Program-made: the position numbers and the translations under genes
Source: an uncultured Anaerolineaceae bacterium
GTDB lineage: Bacteria; Chloroflexota; Anaerolineae; Anaerolineales; Anaerolineaceae
DNA: 64,000 bases
Direction: 5' to 3'
Assembly: GCA_927443345.1 (NCBI GenBank)
Contig: CAKMKJ010000005.1
Location: 62,001-126,000 of the forward strand
Shown: piece after piece, positions 7,924 through 15,636 of the stretch
How positions within the stretch are numbered: position 1 is the stretch's first letter
Layout: each line of letters starts with the position of its first letter
Notes under the pieces: model-generated
The model's database searches: none
What the model was told of the DNA's origin: nothing
The model's input: only the letters and a program-made list of their open reading frames with translations

Positions 7924-9186
7924 TTATTTTTCTACAATCTGCCAATCGAGGCGTGGACGGGTTACGCCCTGCCGCGGTTCCACCCAATGCATACCTGGAG
8001 CCCCTGTTGGATTGACATTGAAAACCACTGCATTGGCATCCTGGAAGTAACGCTTGATGCGGAAAACACTGGCATTTACGCCAAGAGTGTATCGCCCCTC
8101 GTTTAATAGATCTGCCGGAATTGTACAGCGGCTGATGTAATGTCCAGCCCTACGTTCAGCGTATTTCGAAAACTGCTCGGGATCATCCGTGTCAAAGGAA
8201 GTAAAAACATAATCACCGCGCACCGTCATCAGATAAACGCCTACGCGCAACCCGGTAATAGCCGAATCCAGACTGTATTCCATTTCAAGGGTCAGTGGTT
8301 CTACTGAACGCACAGAATCCACCACCTGCCCCTTGGCATTCAACACGCGCATGGCAATGGGCTTGAATGGATGTGCATCAGATGGAATTTCTTCGCTGGC
8401 CCAACTGCGCTCGCCGCCCTTTTCATACCCGTGCGACAAATAATAATCCACAGCTTCGTCGCTCGGTGCACGCATGGTCATTTTTCCGTGCTCAAGGATG
8501 ATACATTCCTTGGTGAGTCGCGTTACGGCAGACATGTTATGCGAAACAAAAAGCACCGTGCGGCCTTCGCCGGCCACGTCACTCATTTTGCCAAGACATT
8601 TTCTTTGAAATTCAGCATCTCCCACCGCCAGCACTTCATCCACAATCAGAATCTCGGGTTCAAGATGGGCAGACACCGCAAATGCCAGACGCATATACAT
8701 GCCGCTGGAATAACGCTTAACAGGTGTGTCTATGAACTGTTCGATTTCTGAGAAAGCCACAATCTCGTCAAATTTGCGGTCAATTTCAGAGCGCCGCATG
8801 CCAAGGATTGCACCATTGAGATAGACATTCTCACGTCCACTCAATTCGGGGTGAAAACCTGTGCCCACCTCAAGCAGCGACCCCACCCGACCGCTAATTT
8901 CTGCACGACCTTCGGTGGGTTCAACCACGCGAGATAGAATCTTCAGCAGGGTTGATTTTCCGGCTCCGTTTTTGCCGATCACGCCCAGCACCATTCCTCG
9001 TTCGACATCGAATGAGATGTTGCGAAGCGCCCAAAATGTGTCGCTGCCTGTGGGGTGCAATAAAGCTTTCAGTGGTGACTTAAGTGACTCTGAGAGCTTC
9101 TCACGCAGCGTTTGATAACGATTTACTTCTGAAAAAATGTGATATTGTTTGCCAATATCGCGCACATTAATGGCTAAATTACTCAT
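7924..9186 (-). CDS. wzt: Polysaccharide ABC exporter ATPase with C-terminal glycan-binding domain
   Basis: 420 residues. The N-terminal ABC domain (about 20-250) has Walker A GKNGAGKST, a GSLLEVGTGFHPELSGREN Q-loop region characteristic of the Wzt/TagH family, signature VKRYSSGMYMRLAF, Walker B ILIVDEVLAVGD and the switch His in FVSHNM. The C-terminal ~160 residues form a beta-rich extension (LRVGVYLMTVRG, FTSFDTDDPE) like the Wzt carbohydrate-binding domain that recognises the finished chain end. It is 15 nt downstream of the permease gene. Role: energise export of an undecaprenyl-linked polysaccharide. The terminal modification recognised may be the one added by the methyltransferase at 5300-6175, but that is only a guess. 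Confidence 0.93.
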   Translation of the reverse strand: MSNLAINVRDIGKQYHIFSEVNRYQTLREKLSESLKSPLKALLHPTGSDTFWALRNISFDVERGMVLGVIGKNGAGKSTLLKILSRVVEPTEGRAEISGRVGSLLEVGTGFHPELSGRENVYLNGAILGMRRSEIDRKFDEIVAFSEIEQFIDTPVKRYSSGMYMRLAFAVSAHLEPEILIVDEVLAVGDAEFQRKCLGKMSDVAGEGRTVLFVSHNMSAVTRLTKECIILEHGKMTMRAPSDEAVDYYLSHGYEKGGERSWASEEIPSDAHPFKPIAMRVLNAKGQVVDSVRSVEPLTLEMEYSLDSAITGLRVGVYLMTVRGDYVFTSFDTDDPEQFSKYAERRAGHYISRCTIPADLLNEGRYTLGVNASVFRIKRYFQDANAVVFNVNPTGAPGMHWVEPRQGVTRPRLDWQIVEK

Positions 9187-9201
9187 AATGTATCCATTCG
9201 C

Positions 9202-10056
9202 CTAGATCATATCCGCGAAGATACGTTCCATTCGGCGGAAGAAAAATAAACCAGTTATGAAGATTAACAAGGCAATGCCCGAAGAGATCGCAATCATAGA
9301 TGGTGAAATGGATTGTTGGGTACCCAAGAGCGCCCACCGAAAACCCTCAATCACCCCCACCATCGGATTCAACGAATAGAGGATGCGATACTGTTCAGGA
9401 ATGGTACTGGAAGCATAAACCACAGGTGAAAGGTACATCCAGATGGTGGTAAGAAAGGGCAGAAGATAATTGATGTCGCGATACATTACCAGTAAAGCTG
9501 AGAACCATAACCCCACCCCCAGGGCAGTTATCGTAGCTAACAATAAGAAAGCTGGCAGCCAGAGCATATTTAAGGTTGGCGTGACACGGTAGAAGATCAA
9601 CATGCCAATCATAATCACAAATCCAACCAGGAAATCAGCCAGGTTGGCAAAGACGGATGAAAGCGGCACAATGATGCGCGGGAAGTAGATCTTTGAAACC
9701 ATTCCGCCACTGGTCAACATGGAGCGGGCTGAAACAGTTAACGCGGCGGCGAAAAAGGTCCACGGTAAGGTGGCCGTATAAGAGAAAATCGGATAGGGCA
9801 CACCATTGGATGGGAACTTGGCAAAGTTACCAAAAATGATCGCAAAGACCACGGTCGTGACAAGCGGGTTGATGATTGCCCACAGCACACCCAAAACGGA
9901 TTGCTTATAACGCACTTTAAGGTCACGCCAGGTGAGGAAGTAAACCAGTTCACGATAGATCCACAGGTCGCGCAAATTGAGCGCCACCAGACCTTTCATG
10001 GGCTGAATGATTACCGTATCCGGTTTTTTGACAGTTTCGATTGCATCAGTTTTCAT
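9202..10056 (-). CDS. wzm: Polysaccharide ABC exporter permease (ABC-2 type)
   Basis: 284 residues, normal for Wzm/TagG permeases. After a short cytoplasmic tail it shows LWIYRELVYFLTWRDLKVRYK, the amphipathic interface helix signature of ABC-2 exporters, and about six hydrophobic segments ending in a cytoplasmic RRMERIFADMI tail. PLVTTVVFAIIFG and NPMVGVIEGFRWALLG are conserved blocks of the family. It lies 3 nt after the fucose-synthase-like gene and 15 nt before the ATPase, so regulator, sugar reductase, permease and ATPase are one unit. It forms the membrane channel for the glycan made by this locus. Confidence 0.92.
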   Translation of the reverse strand: MKTDAIETVKKPDTVIIQPMKGLVALNLRDLWIYRELVYFLTWRDLKVRYKQSVLGVLWAIINPLVTTVVFAIIFGNFAKFPSNGVPYPIFSYTATLPWTFFAAALTVSARSMLTSGGMVSKIYFPRIIVPLSSVFANLADFLVGFVIMIGMLIFYRVTPTLNMLWLPAFLLLATITALGVGLWFSALLVMYRDINYLLPFLTTIWMYLSPVVYASSTIPEQYRILYSLNPMVGVIEGFRWALLGTQQSISPSMIAISSGIALLIFITGLFFFRRMERIFADMI

Positions 10057-10059
10057 AAA

Positions 10060-11016
10060 CTACTTTTCAGCATCCATTTTCGCCTGATACCAATCAATGG
10101 TGCGGCGCAGCCCTTCTTCAAAGCCTATCTGCGCTTTGAATCCAAATTCTTTATAAGCGCGTTCAACACTGAGCTGACGGCGAGGCTGTCCATTGGGTTT
10201 TGAAGTATCCCACACCAGTTTGCCCTGGAACCCGGTCAGTTTGGCGACCAGGGTTACCAGATCTTTGATGCTGATTTCCATGCCTGAGCCCAGGTTGACT
10301 GGTTCTGATTTATTGTATTTTTCGGTTGCCAACAAAATGCCCTCGGCAGCGTCTTCCACAAACAGAAATTCGCGGGTGGGGGATCCGTCTCCCCAGACTT
10401 CAATGGAGGGAGCGTTAGTGGCTTTTGCTTCAAGACATTTTTTGATCAACGCCGGAATGACGTGTGAGCTCTCCGGGCGGAAATTATCACGCGGACCGTA
10501 GAGATTGACCGGCAGCAAGAAAATTGAGTTGAAATCATACTGCTGACGATATGCCTGAGATTGAACCAGGAGCATCTTTTTAGCCAGACCATAAGGCGCA
10601 TTGGTTTCTTCTGGATAACCTTCCCAGATATGATCTTCTTCAAATGGAATCTGTGCGTATTTGGGGTAAGCGCAGATTGTTCCCAGGGCGACAAACTTTT
10701 CAATCTTGCGTAAATAGGCCTCATGGATGAGCTGCACGCCCATCATCAGGTTGTCATAGAAAAAGTCCGCAGGATGTAAAAGGTTGGCACCAATGCCGCC
10801 CACCTGGGCAGCCAGGTGAATGATGATGTCAGGTTTGCTGTCATCCAACATTTGAATGATGGAATTTTTTTGCACCAGGTCATAATCTTCAATCTTGGGG
10901 ATGAAGATTTCTTTTACGCCGCGGTCTTCCAGTTTTTTACAGACAAAAGAACCCAGAAAACCGGCTCCGCCGGTGACGCAGACACGCTTGTTATGCCAAA
11001 AGGATTGTTCGGTCAT
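10060..11016 (-). CDS. fcl: GDP-L-fucose synthase-like epimerase/reductase
   Basis: 318 residues, the usual length of Fcl/WcaG. Rossmann motif [10 protein letters not shown], then [25 protein letters not shown], which is a hallmark of GDP-4-keto-6-deoxy-mannose epimerase-reductases, LGTICAYP, and YGLAKKMLL with the catalytic Tyr-x3-Lys. C-terminal [11 protein letters not shown] and [12 protein letters not shown] also fit the family. Reaction: GDP-4-keto-6-deoxymannose to GDP-L-fucose, with NADPH. The ATG overlaps the regulator stop (ATGA, 11013-11016). A GDP-mannose 4,6-dehydratase (Gmd) would be needed and is not in the window, so it must be elsewhere or the enzyme uses another substrate. 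Confidence 0.88.
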   Translation of the reverse strand: MTEQSFWHNKRVCVTGGAGFLGSFVCKKLEDRGVKEIFIPKIEDYDLVQKNSIIQMLDDSKPDIIIHLAAQVGGIGANLLHPADFFYDNLMMGVQLIHEAYLRKIEKFVALGTICAYPKYAQIPFEEDHIWEGYPEETNAPYGLAKKMLLVQSQAYRQQYDFNSIFLLPVNLYGPRDNFRPESSHVIPALIKKCLEAKATNAPSIEVWGDGSPTREFLFVEDAAEGILLATEKYNKSEPVNLGSGMEISIKDLVTLVAKLTGFQGKLVWDTSKPNGQPRRQLSVERAYKEFGFKAQIGFEEGLRRTIDWYQAKMDAEK

Positions 11017-11495
11017 AAGGTTTTGTGATCCTCCGGTTCAAAGAATACTTTCAATCCGACAATGCGCAAAAGTGGCGCGCTTGAATCAGTAACAATCTCA
11101 ATGCCTTGTTCCAGGCAGGTGAGTCGGCAGACCTCTGCCACGTCGCCGCTGCCCTCAATGCGCACAGCGGTATATCCAGCGGTATGCACATCTTGAAGTG
11201 TCACCATCACACGTTCACGAACCAAACGATAAAGATTGAATGAATTCTGGATATAGTCTATGGTAAGTTTGGCACGTAAAGCCAGACCTTCAGGGGTGAT
11301 GATGTACTTGAGTTTGCGTCGCTCGGCGTGTCTGACCTTGACATAGCCCTTTTCAATAAGGCGCTTGAGGTGCCAGTTGATGGTGCCAACTGCAACTTCA
11401 AGCGTATTTGCCATAGCGGCTTGAGAGGTATCGGGGTCTTGTTCGATGTGTTCGAGGATGATCAGGTCGCGTTCTGTGCAATTTTCGAGGCTCAT
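11013..11495 (-). CDS. Winged-helix transcriptional regulator of the glycan locus
   Basis: About 160 residues. The N-terminal ~75 residues form a winged helix-turn-helix: [11 protein letters not shown], then [29 protein letters not shown] and a wing [15 protein letters not shown], close to the MarR/Lrp-type regulators often found in EPS clusters. The C-terminal half ([23 protein letters not shown]) could be a small effector-sensing domain. The ATG at 11495 has a GGAGA site 3 nt before it and lies ~18 nt downstream of the predicted transcription start; longer frames would run through the promoter. It is the first gene of the exporter operon and has an inverted repeat over its own start, so autorepression is likely. 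The ligand is unknown. Confidence 0.85.
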   Translation of the reverse strand: MSLENCTERDLIILEHIEQDPDTSQAAMANTLEVAVGTINWHLKRLIEKGYVKVRHAERRKLKYIITPEGLALRAKLTIDYIQNSFNLYRLVRERVMVTLQDVHTAGYTAVRIEGSGDVAEVCRLTCLEQGIEIVTDSSAPLLRIVGLKVFFEPEDHKTL

Positions 11496-11507
11496 GCGTC
11501 TCCAATA

Positions 11508-11548
11508 TTCAACTGTTGAATTATAAAACGCATGGGAAGGTTGGTCAA
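11508..11548 (-). promoter_or_regulatory. Regulated promoter of the regulator/exporter operon (copy B)
   Basis: On the minus strand: -35 TTGACC (11543-11548), 17-nt spacer, -10 TATAAT (11520-11525), followed immediately by TTCAA-N3-TTGAA (11508-11520). Same bases, same spacing and same operator placement as copy A at 7858-7898. The spacer sequences differ, so the shared parts look selected rather than merely duplicated. Confidence 0.82.
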
Positions 11549-11653
11549 GGAGGCGAAGAATAAAAAAAACCACGAAATTGCGAAATACACGAAAAAAGAA
11601 TCTGATTTTGGTCTAAGGTTAATAGCTTAATGATATAATTTGCCTGTCTGAAA

Positions 11654-11718
11654 GGACCCGTAGCTTCGAAGTTACCGAAGGTAACGCAGACACCCGAAGG
11701 GTGCTGTGGTTGGAGCGC
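11654..11718 (+). pseudogene. Broken 5' copy of the downstream tRNA, with two hairpins inserted
   Basis: The first 12 bases of the intact tRNA (GGACCCGTAGCT) recur at 11654-11665, and a D-arm-like GTGGTTGGAGCGC recurs at 11706-11718 (one mismatch to the tRNA). Between them are ~40 bases holding two perfect hairpins with GAA loops: GTTACC-GAA-GGTAAC (11671-11685) and CACCC-GAA-GGGTG (11691-11703). It reads as a tRNA copy interrupted by a small palindromic element. Confidence 0.55.
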
Positions 11719-11743
11719 AAATTAACAATAGGTAATACAACGA

Positions 11744-11816
11744 GGACCCGTAGCTCAGTGGTTAGAGCGCGCGGCTCATAACCGCTTGGTCGCAGGTTCG
11801 ATCCCTGCCGGGTCCA
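11744..11816 (+). tRNA. tRNA with CAU anticodon, probably tRNA-Ile2
   Basis: 73 nt; full cloverleaf by eye. Acceptor GGACCCG/CGGGTCC (7 bp), D arm GCTC/GAGC, anticodon loop CTCATAA giving CAU, five-base variable loop TGGTC, T arm GCAGG-TTCGATC-CCTGC, discriminator A; CCA is not encoded. The closing pair of the anticodon stem is C-U. It lacks the C1:A72 mismatch and the GGG/CCC anticodon stem of initiator tRNA, and its CTCATAA loop with GCTTGGTCGC resembles the lysidine-modified tRNA-Ile(CAU) family. Elongator Met remains possible. A T-run follows at 11819-11825. Confidence 0.9.
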
Positions 11817-11835
11817 CACTTTTTTCAAAATAATT

Positions 11836-11883
11836 GATCGCAGGCACCATCGAGGTATGATATTCGATCCCTGCCAGGCCCAC
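11836..11883 (+). pseudogene. Broken 3' copy of the tRNA
   Basis: GATCGCAGG (11836-11844) and TTCGATCCCTGCC (11863-11875) repeat the 3' half of the intact tRNA, separated by an 18-base insert within the T stem-loop, and end in a GGCCCAC plus T-run like the real gene. A weaker tRNA-like stretch (GGTTAGACGGCG) follows at 11960-11971. Duplicated tRNA 3' ends are typical scars of integration at tRNA genes. The remaining sequence to 12041 shows no gene. Confidence 0.55.
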
Positions 11884-12041
11884 TTTTTCGCCTCTTTAAA
11901 TGTTAAAGCTGCAGGCGAAAATCCCTTCAAAACCTCCAGTCCCTGGTCTCAGGGCTGAATGGTTAGACGGCGTGGACCCTGTCAGGTCTGCGCCGTCGCA
12001 CCTTAAAGAATTTGAGATTTGGTTCATTAAATGGTGGGGTT

Positions 12042-12770
12042 ATGAGCGACCAATCATATTTGGATAATAAATACTTTATTGATTCCACAATCTATAATTG
12101 TCCTTTTTGTAAACGAAATAATGTCTTGTATAAAGTCACAGGTAGTTGGGATTTTGATTGGTCTATCGATAAGAAATGCTATATATTTATTGTGAAATGT
12201 TCATCCTGTCAAAGACTTTCTATGCACCTATCCTATGATCCGATAGTAGAATATCGTGGGTGGAACCAACAAAATGGACCAATGTATGATGTAAAAAAAG
12301 ATATTGAAATAGATAATTTCGTTTTTTATTCTGTCCCTACGTCTTTTCATTCAATCGATCAACTTATTCCAAGGAAAATTAGAGAACTGCTCTCTGAAGC
12401 AGATGGGTGTTTGAAGATGAATTTTCTTACAGGTGCTTCTGCTTGTGTAAGAAAAATTATTTATGAAATTTTAGTCCTTCAAGAAATTGATGGAACAAAT
12501 TACGAAGATAGAATAAAACTGCTAAAATCCAAATTTCCAAATTCTGATCCTGAATTATTTGATGTTTTGTTTCATATTCAAGAAATGACTAGTGATAAGA
12601 TACATGAACAATCTTGGGACAAATGGGATTCTCCAAAAATAAAATTGCTTATAGAAACATTGTTATTAATCTTAACTGATGTTTACATAATCCCAGAAAA
12701 AAGAAAAGAAAGTATGCAAAAAATTAAGGATTTGCGACAGAAAGCCTTATCAACAAAAAAGAGTACCTAA
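12042..12770 (+). CDS. DUF4145-like protein with N-terminal zinc ribbon
   Basis: About 242 residues. Two Cys pairs, CPFC and CSSC, separated by ~35 residues form a zinc ribbon at the N-terminus. The C-terminal half (IPRKIRELLSEADGCL, GASACVRKIIYEILV, HEQSWDKWDS) matches the helical DUF4145 pattern, a domain often found in restriction and other defence loci and thought to bind nucleic acid or protein. The ATG at 12042 is preceded by GGTGGGG; a TTG at 12012 is in frame but lacks a ribosome site. Codon use is very AT-rich compared with the genes to the left, as in the next three genes, which suggests transfer. Biochemical role unknown. Confidence 0.65.
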   Translation: MSDQSYLDNKYFIDSTIYNCPFCKRNNVLYKVTGSWDFDWSIDKKCYIFIVKCSSCQRLSMHLSYDPIVEYRGWNQQNGPMYDVKKDIEIDNFVFYSVPTSFHSIDQLIPRKIRELLSEADGCLKMNFLTGASACVRKIIYEILVLQEIDGTNYEDRIKLLKSKFPNSDPELFDVLFHIQEMTSDKIHEQSWDKWDSPKIKLLIETLLLILTDVYIIPEKRKESMQKIKDLRQKALSTKKST

Positions 12771-12877
12771 ATATTAAAAAATCTTTTTTTTATACTTTCG
12801 ATAAACACCATTATTGAAATGATCGGATTTATTACAAATTAACAATGAATTAATGATTTTGCTACTATCTTTTATGT

Positions 12878-12924
12878 TATATTAGTGCTATATATTAGTT
12901 ATGTATTGGCTATACATTAGCTGG
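12878..12924 (+). promoter_or_regulatory. Direct-repeat operator candidate before the toxin-antitoxin pair
   Basis: TATATTAGT occurs at 12878-12886 and again at 12891-12899 (13-bp period), and a variant TATACATTAGC follows at 12911-12921. The cluster lies 57-100 bases before the antitoxin start in an AT-rich gap. Such repeats often serve antitoxin autorepression. No clean -35/-10 pair can be assigned because many AT-rich hexamers overlap. Confidence 0.4.
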
Positions 12925-12980
12925 CAATTACCACATAATTGCAGTCACTATTTCCAAGGAAAAAGAAACTGGGGAACAAA

Positions 12981-13493
12981 ATGAATAGCAAACAAAGACG
13001 ATATATTAAAGCTCTCGAATCGCTTGTATATATTGCCAATTTAGAGCAACGCCATTATTGGGCGCTTAAGGTGTTTTATTTTGCAGACAAAGAACACCTT
13101 CAAAAATATGGCTCTCCGATTTTTAACGAAACATATATTGCCATGGATAAAGGACCAGTCCCGAGCTTAGCATATGATATTGTAAAATATGTTCGGGGTG
13201 ACGGTCATTTTTGCTTTGATCAGCCTGATGCATCAACGGCTTTGGAAGTTCCAAACAATAAAACAATTTTACCCAAAAGGGAACCGGACACTAAAGTATT
13301 AAGCAAATCCGAGATCGAGTGCATTAACATCGCCTATAACAAGATCAAGAATCTCTCATTTGGACAACTGAAAGATTTAAGCCACGATGGGGCATATAAT
13401 TCAGTAGATGATAATGATAATATTCCATTGAATGGGATAATCGGAACATTAGAAAATAAAAATGAAATTTTAGAATATCTATCATGTAATTAG
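12981..13493 (+). CDS. Panacea-domain (SocA/DUF4065-like) antitoxin
   Basis: 170 residues. The order KALESLVYIANLE, LKVFYFADKEHL, YIAMDKGPVPSLAYDIVKY, LSKSEIECINIAYNKIKNLSFGQLKDLSHDGAY is the recognisable Panacea (PanA; older names DUF4065/SocA-like) domain, an antitoxin domain known to neutralise many unrelated toxins. The ATG at 12981 has a GGGGAA site; an upstream in-frame start at 12939 has none. The domain fills the whole protein, so there is no separate DNA-binding module. The next gene starts 15 nt after the stop and is the natural toxin candidate. AT-rich like its neighbours, in an island next to a tRNA. Confidence 0.82.
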   Translation: MNSKQRRYIKALESLVYIANLEQRHYWALKVFYFADKEHLQKYGSPIFNETYIAMDKGPVPSLAYDIVKYVRGDGHFCFDQPDASTALEVPNNKTILPKREPDTKVLSKSEIECINIAYNKIKNLSFGQLKDLSHDGAYNSVDDNDNIPLNGIIGTLENKNEILEYLSCN

Positions 13494-13508
13494 GAATATT
13501 CGATATTC

Positions 13509-13964
13509 ATGTCCAATAAGACGCTACCCGAGGGGGTCTCGCGATCTCTACTCCGATTGAAACTGAAAGCTGGAAGTATTATCCATATTTTTTGTGATTT
13601 TATTGCTATACCTGACAATAAATTCGCAGTAGTAATGTATTTAGACGATGATTATGTATTAGTCAGTTTAATTAATTCAAAAAAATATGAAATAATCGAA
13701 CGGCAAGCCAATCTAGTAGGTCGACAAATTGAATTACCTCGTGAAAGATATTCATCTTTTTTAAATCACAATTCTTTCCTTAATTGCACACAAGTATTTG
13801 ATGACCTAGATTTAGAGTATATATTGGATCACCTATTACGAGTCCCAGATGACCATAAAGGGCATTTGAAAGACGAAGATAAAGTAAACCTTATTCAAGC
13901 GGTTCGTGGATGCGACACCATCAGTGAAGAGAAGCAAAATTTAATTCTTGATTCATTTGAGTAA
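13509..13964 (+). CDS. Candidate toxin paired with Panacea antitoxin
   Basis: 151 residues, 15 nt downstream of the antitoxin gene. The first ~60 residues are predicted beta strands: KAGSIIHIFCDFI, NKFAVVMYLDDDYVLVSLIN, KYEIIERQAN. This run of short strands with a hydrophobic core recalls the small SH3-like barrel of PemK/MazF RNases, but I see no clear active-site signature and the resemblance is weak. The second half is helical (LEYILDHLLRVPDDHKGHL). The toxin call therefore rests mainly on position. No ribosome site stands out before the ATG, which may mean translation coupled to the antitoxin. Could instead be an accessory protein. Confidence 0.5.
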   Translation: MSNKTLPEGVSRSLLRLKLKAGSIIHIFCDFIAIPDNKFAVVMYLDDDYVLVSLINSKKYEIIERQANLVGRQIELPRERYSSFLNHNSFLNCTQVFDDLDLEYILDHLLRVPDDHKGHLKDEDKVNLIQAVRGCDTISEEKQNLILDSFE

Positions 13965-14066
13965 TTTTTTCAACCATATAATCAGATACTTATATTTTAT
14001 GCTTTCGAGAATCCTGAATTATCGAAACCTCATTTTTTCAAATAGCGTTCGATTGGTTGGGAAAAA

Positions 14067-14450
14067 ATGAATAATATAGAAGAAGATGACAATATTAATC
14101 ATGCTGTCTACATGTTAGGAAAAATGACGGATGCAATTAACATTTTAGTGACAGGCGAAGGAGATGCGCGTTCAAGATTAAGACAAGCAATTCCTAAACT
14201 AAAACTAATTACTCCTGGAATGTTGCCGAAATCACAAGATATCCAAAAAAAGGTTTCATGGGCCTTCAAGGAAATGACAAAATTCCATGATCCAAAAGAA
14301 TATGAAACTAATAAATCAGGTTTACCTATTACAGAATTTGACAGTACTCTTCGAAGAATAAAAAATTCTACGGCTTCGAAAATTATCGGTGAGCTATTTG
14401 GAGCCTGGATGGATCTAAGCGCATTTGTAGATGAATATTATCGAAATTAA
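14067..14450 (+). CDS. Hypothetical small helical protein of the AT-rich island
   Basis: 127 residues, almost wholly helical by composition. Visible segments are HAVYMLGKMTDAINILVTGEGDARSRL, AIPKLKLITPGMLP, VSWAFKEMTKF and a C-terminal ASKIIGELFGAWMDLSAFVDEYY. I recognise the general look of small proteins carried on mobile islands but cannot name a family. It has no signal peptide, membrane segment or metal-binding motif. It is 102 nt downstream of the candidate toxin, in the same direction and with the same low GC, so it is probably part of the same transferred block. Confidence 0.6.
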   Translation: MNNIEEDDNINHAVYMLGKMTDAINILVTGEGDARSRLRQAIPKLKLITPGMLPKSQDIQKKVSWAFKEMTKFHDPKEYETNKSGLPITEFDSTLRRIKNSTASKIIGELFGAWMDLSAFVDEYYRN

Positions 14451-14619
14451 TACAATGAGAATGTTAGCGCGCAAACATTCCTGGGGCGTCCCACTGCTAC
14501 CGTAAAAAACCCCTCTTCCATCTCGATCCCAATATAACTTCTGCCCACCTGCAGCGCAGCCACGCCGGTACTCCCCACTCCCATCGTGTTATCCAGGAGG
14601 TTTTGCCTTTTAATCTTTT
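14447..14619 (-). pseudogene. 3' remnant of a DNA N4/N6-methyltransferase gene
   Basis: Reading the minus strand from ~14619 gives an open stretch containing NLLDNTMGVGSTGVAALQ followed by GRSYIGIEMEEGFF and AVGR, ending at a stop at 14447-14449. This matches the FxGxG-type SAM-binding end of site-specific DNA methyltransferases (D-x-x-M-G-x-G-S/T-T-G, then a GI-E strand). Only ~50 residues remain; the catalytic N/DPPY part and the rest are missing, and the fragment abuts the stop of the reductase pseudogene. It is probably a relic of a restriction-modification or orphan methylase gene. Confidence 0.7.
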
Positions 14620-15589
14620 TTACTTCAAATTACGCGAGGCTCCATCCAGGCGGACGAGTTCATCCGCGGAGAGGACGAAGTTCATGGCGGCCGCGCTCTC
14701 TTCTGCCTGACGAACCTTGGTGGCGCCGGGAATGGTGACAACGCAATCGCCATTAAAGTGGATGACCCAGTTCAAAGCCACCTGGGCTAAAGTGGCGTTA
14801 TGGTTGGCAGCGATCTCTTCCATAACACTTATTAATAGACGGGTTTGTTCCAACTCACGTTTTAAGGTGCCTCTGTAGTATGCATTCTTGTGCTGAATCA
14901 GTTCAGGGTTCTTATGATACTTGCTGGTCAAAATGCCGCTGCCCAGCGGGGTGTAAGCCACAATAGTGATACCCAGTTCTTTGGCGGCGGCAAGCGTGCC
15001 ATCCGTTTCGATCTCGCGGTGGATCAGGTTGTAGCGCATCTGGTTCAAGATCAGGGGGAGTCCGCGTTTGGAGAGAGCATCATACGCCCTTCTTATGCGG
15101 TCAGCATTGAAATTGCTCACCCCTATTGATTTTATCTTACCGGCTTCCACCAGGTCGGCCATGGCGTCCATTTCTGCTTCAGGAGTGGAAAACTCCAGGG
15201 TTGGTGGACCATGTAGTTGGAGATGGTGTATCCCTCCAAATAACGCAGCCGGTTGTCGATGGTCTTGTGGATATTTGACGCGGTTCTGAGCAGCGGCATC
15301 CATTTGGTCTCGATGACCACACCCTTATCCGCGACGCCGCAGGCCTTCAAGCCGGTGGCAAGCGCTGTTTCTGATACCCCGGCGCCGTACATTTCGGCAG
15401 TATCAAAAAATTTAATTCATCCCTCCAGGGCAGCTTTAATAATGGCATTTTTATCCTCTTGAGAAATGGTCGGGAACATTTTACCTATTAAACCACCGCC
15501 GCCGTCTGCCATGTCATTACACCCAAACCAACCGGAGAAACCATAATGTCTGTCTTTCCGAGCCTTCGTAATTGTTTTGTGTCCAGCAT
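14620..15589 (-). pseudogene. Aldo/keto reductase, decayed
   Basis: Pieces in three frames make up one aldo/keto reductase. The start (ATG 15587-15589) reads LRRLGKTDIMVSPVGLGVMTW and then shifts frame near 15515. The next part contains KNAIIKAALEG followed by an in-frame TGA near 15418, where the family has Gly, then FFDTAEMYG with the catalytic Asp and Tyr. Another frameshift near 15195 leads into the long C-terminal part with VEAGKIKSIGVSNF, TPLGSG and a VVTIPGATKV block. A functional enzyme would have ~320 residues. At least three lesions make sequencing error unlikely as the only cause. It is bordered by the methylase remnant, so this spot has accumulated damage. Confidence 0.88.
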
Positions 15590-15636
15590 AAAACACTTCC
15601 TTTCTTCATATAACCTCGTCTGAGTATAGACCGCGA

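Noticed and set aside
11744..11816. Initiator tRNA-Met
   Set aside because: Has a normal first base pair and lacks the three G-C pairs of the initiator anticodon stem.
11619..11930. Minus-strand open frame of 103 codons across the tRNA
   Set aside because: It covers a structured tRNA gene and its relics; a known kind of false gene call.
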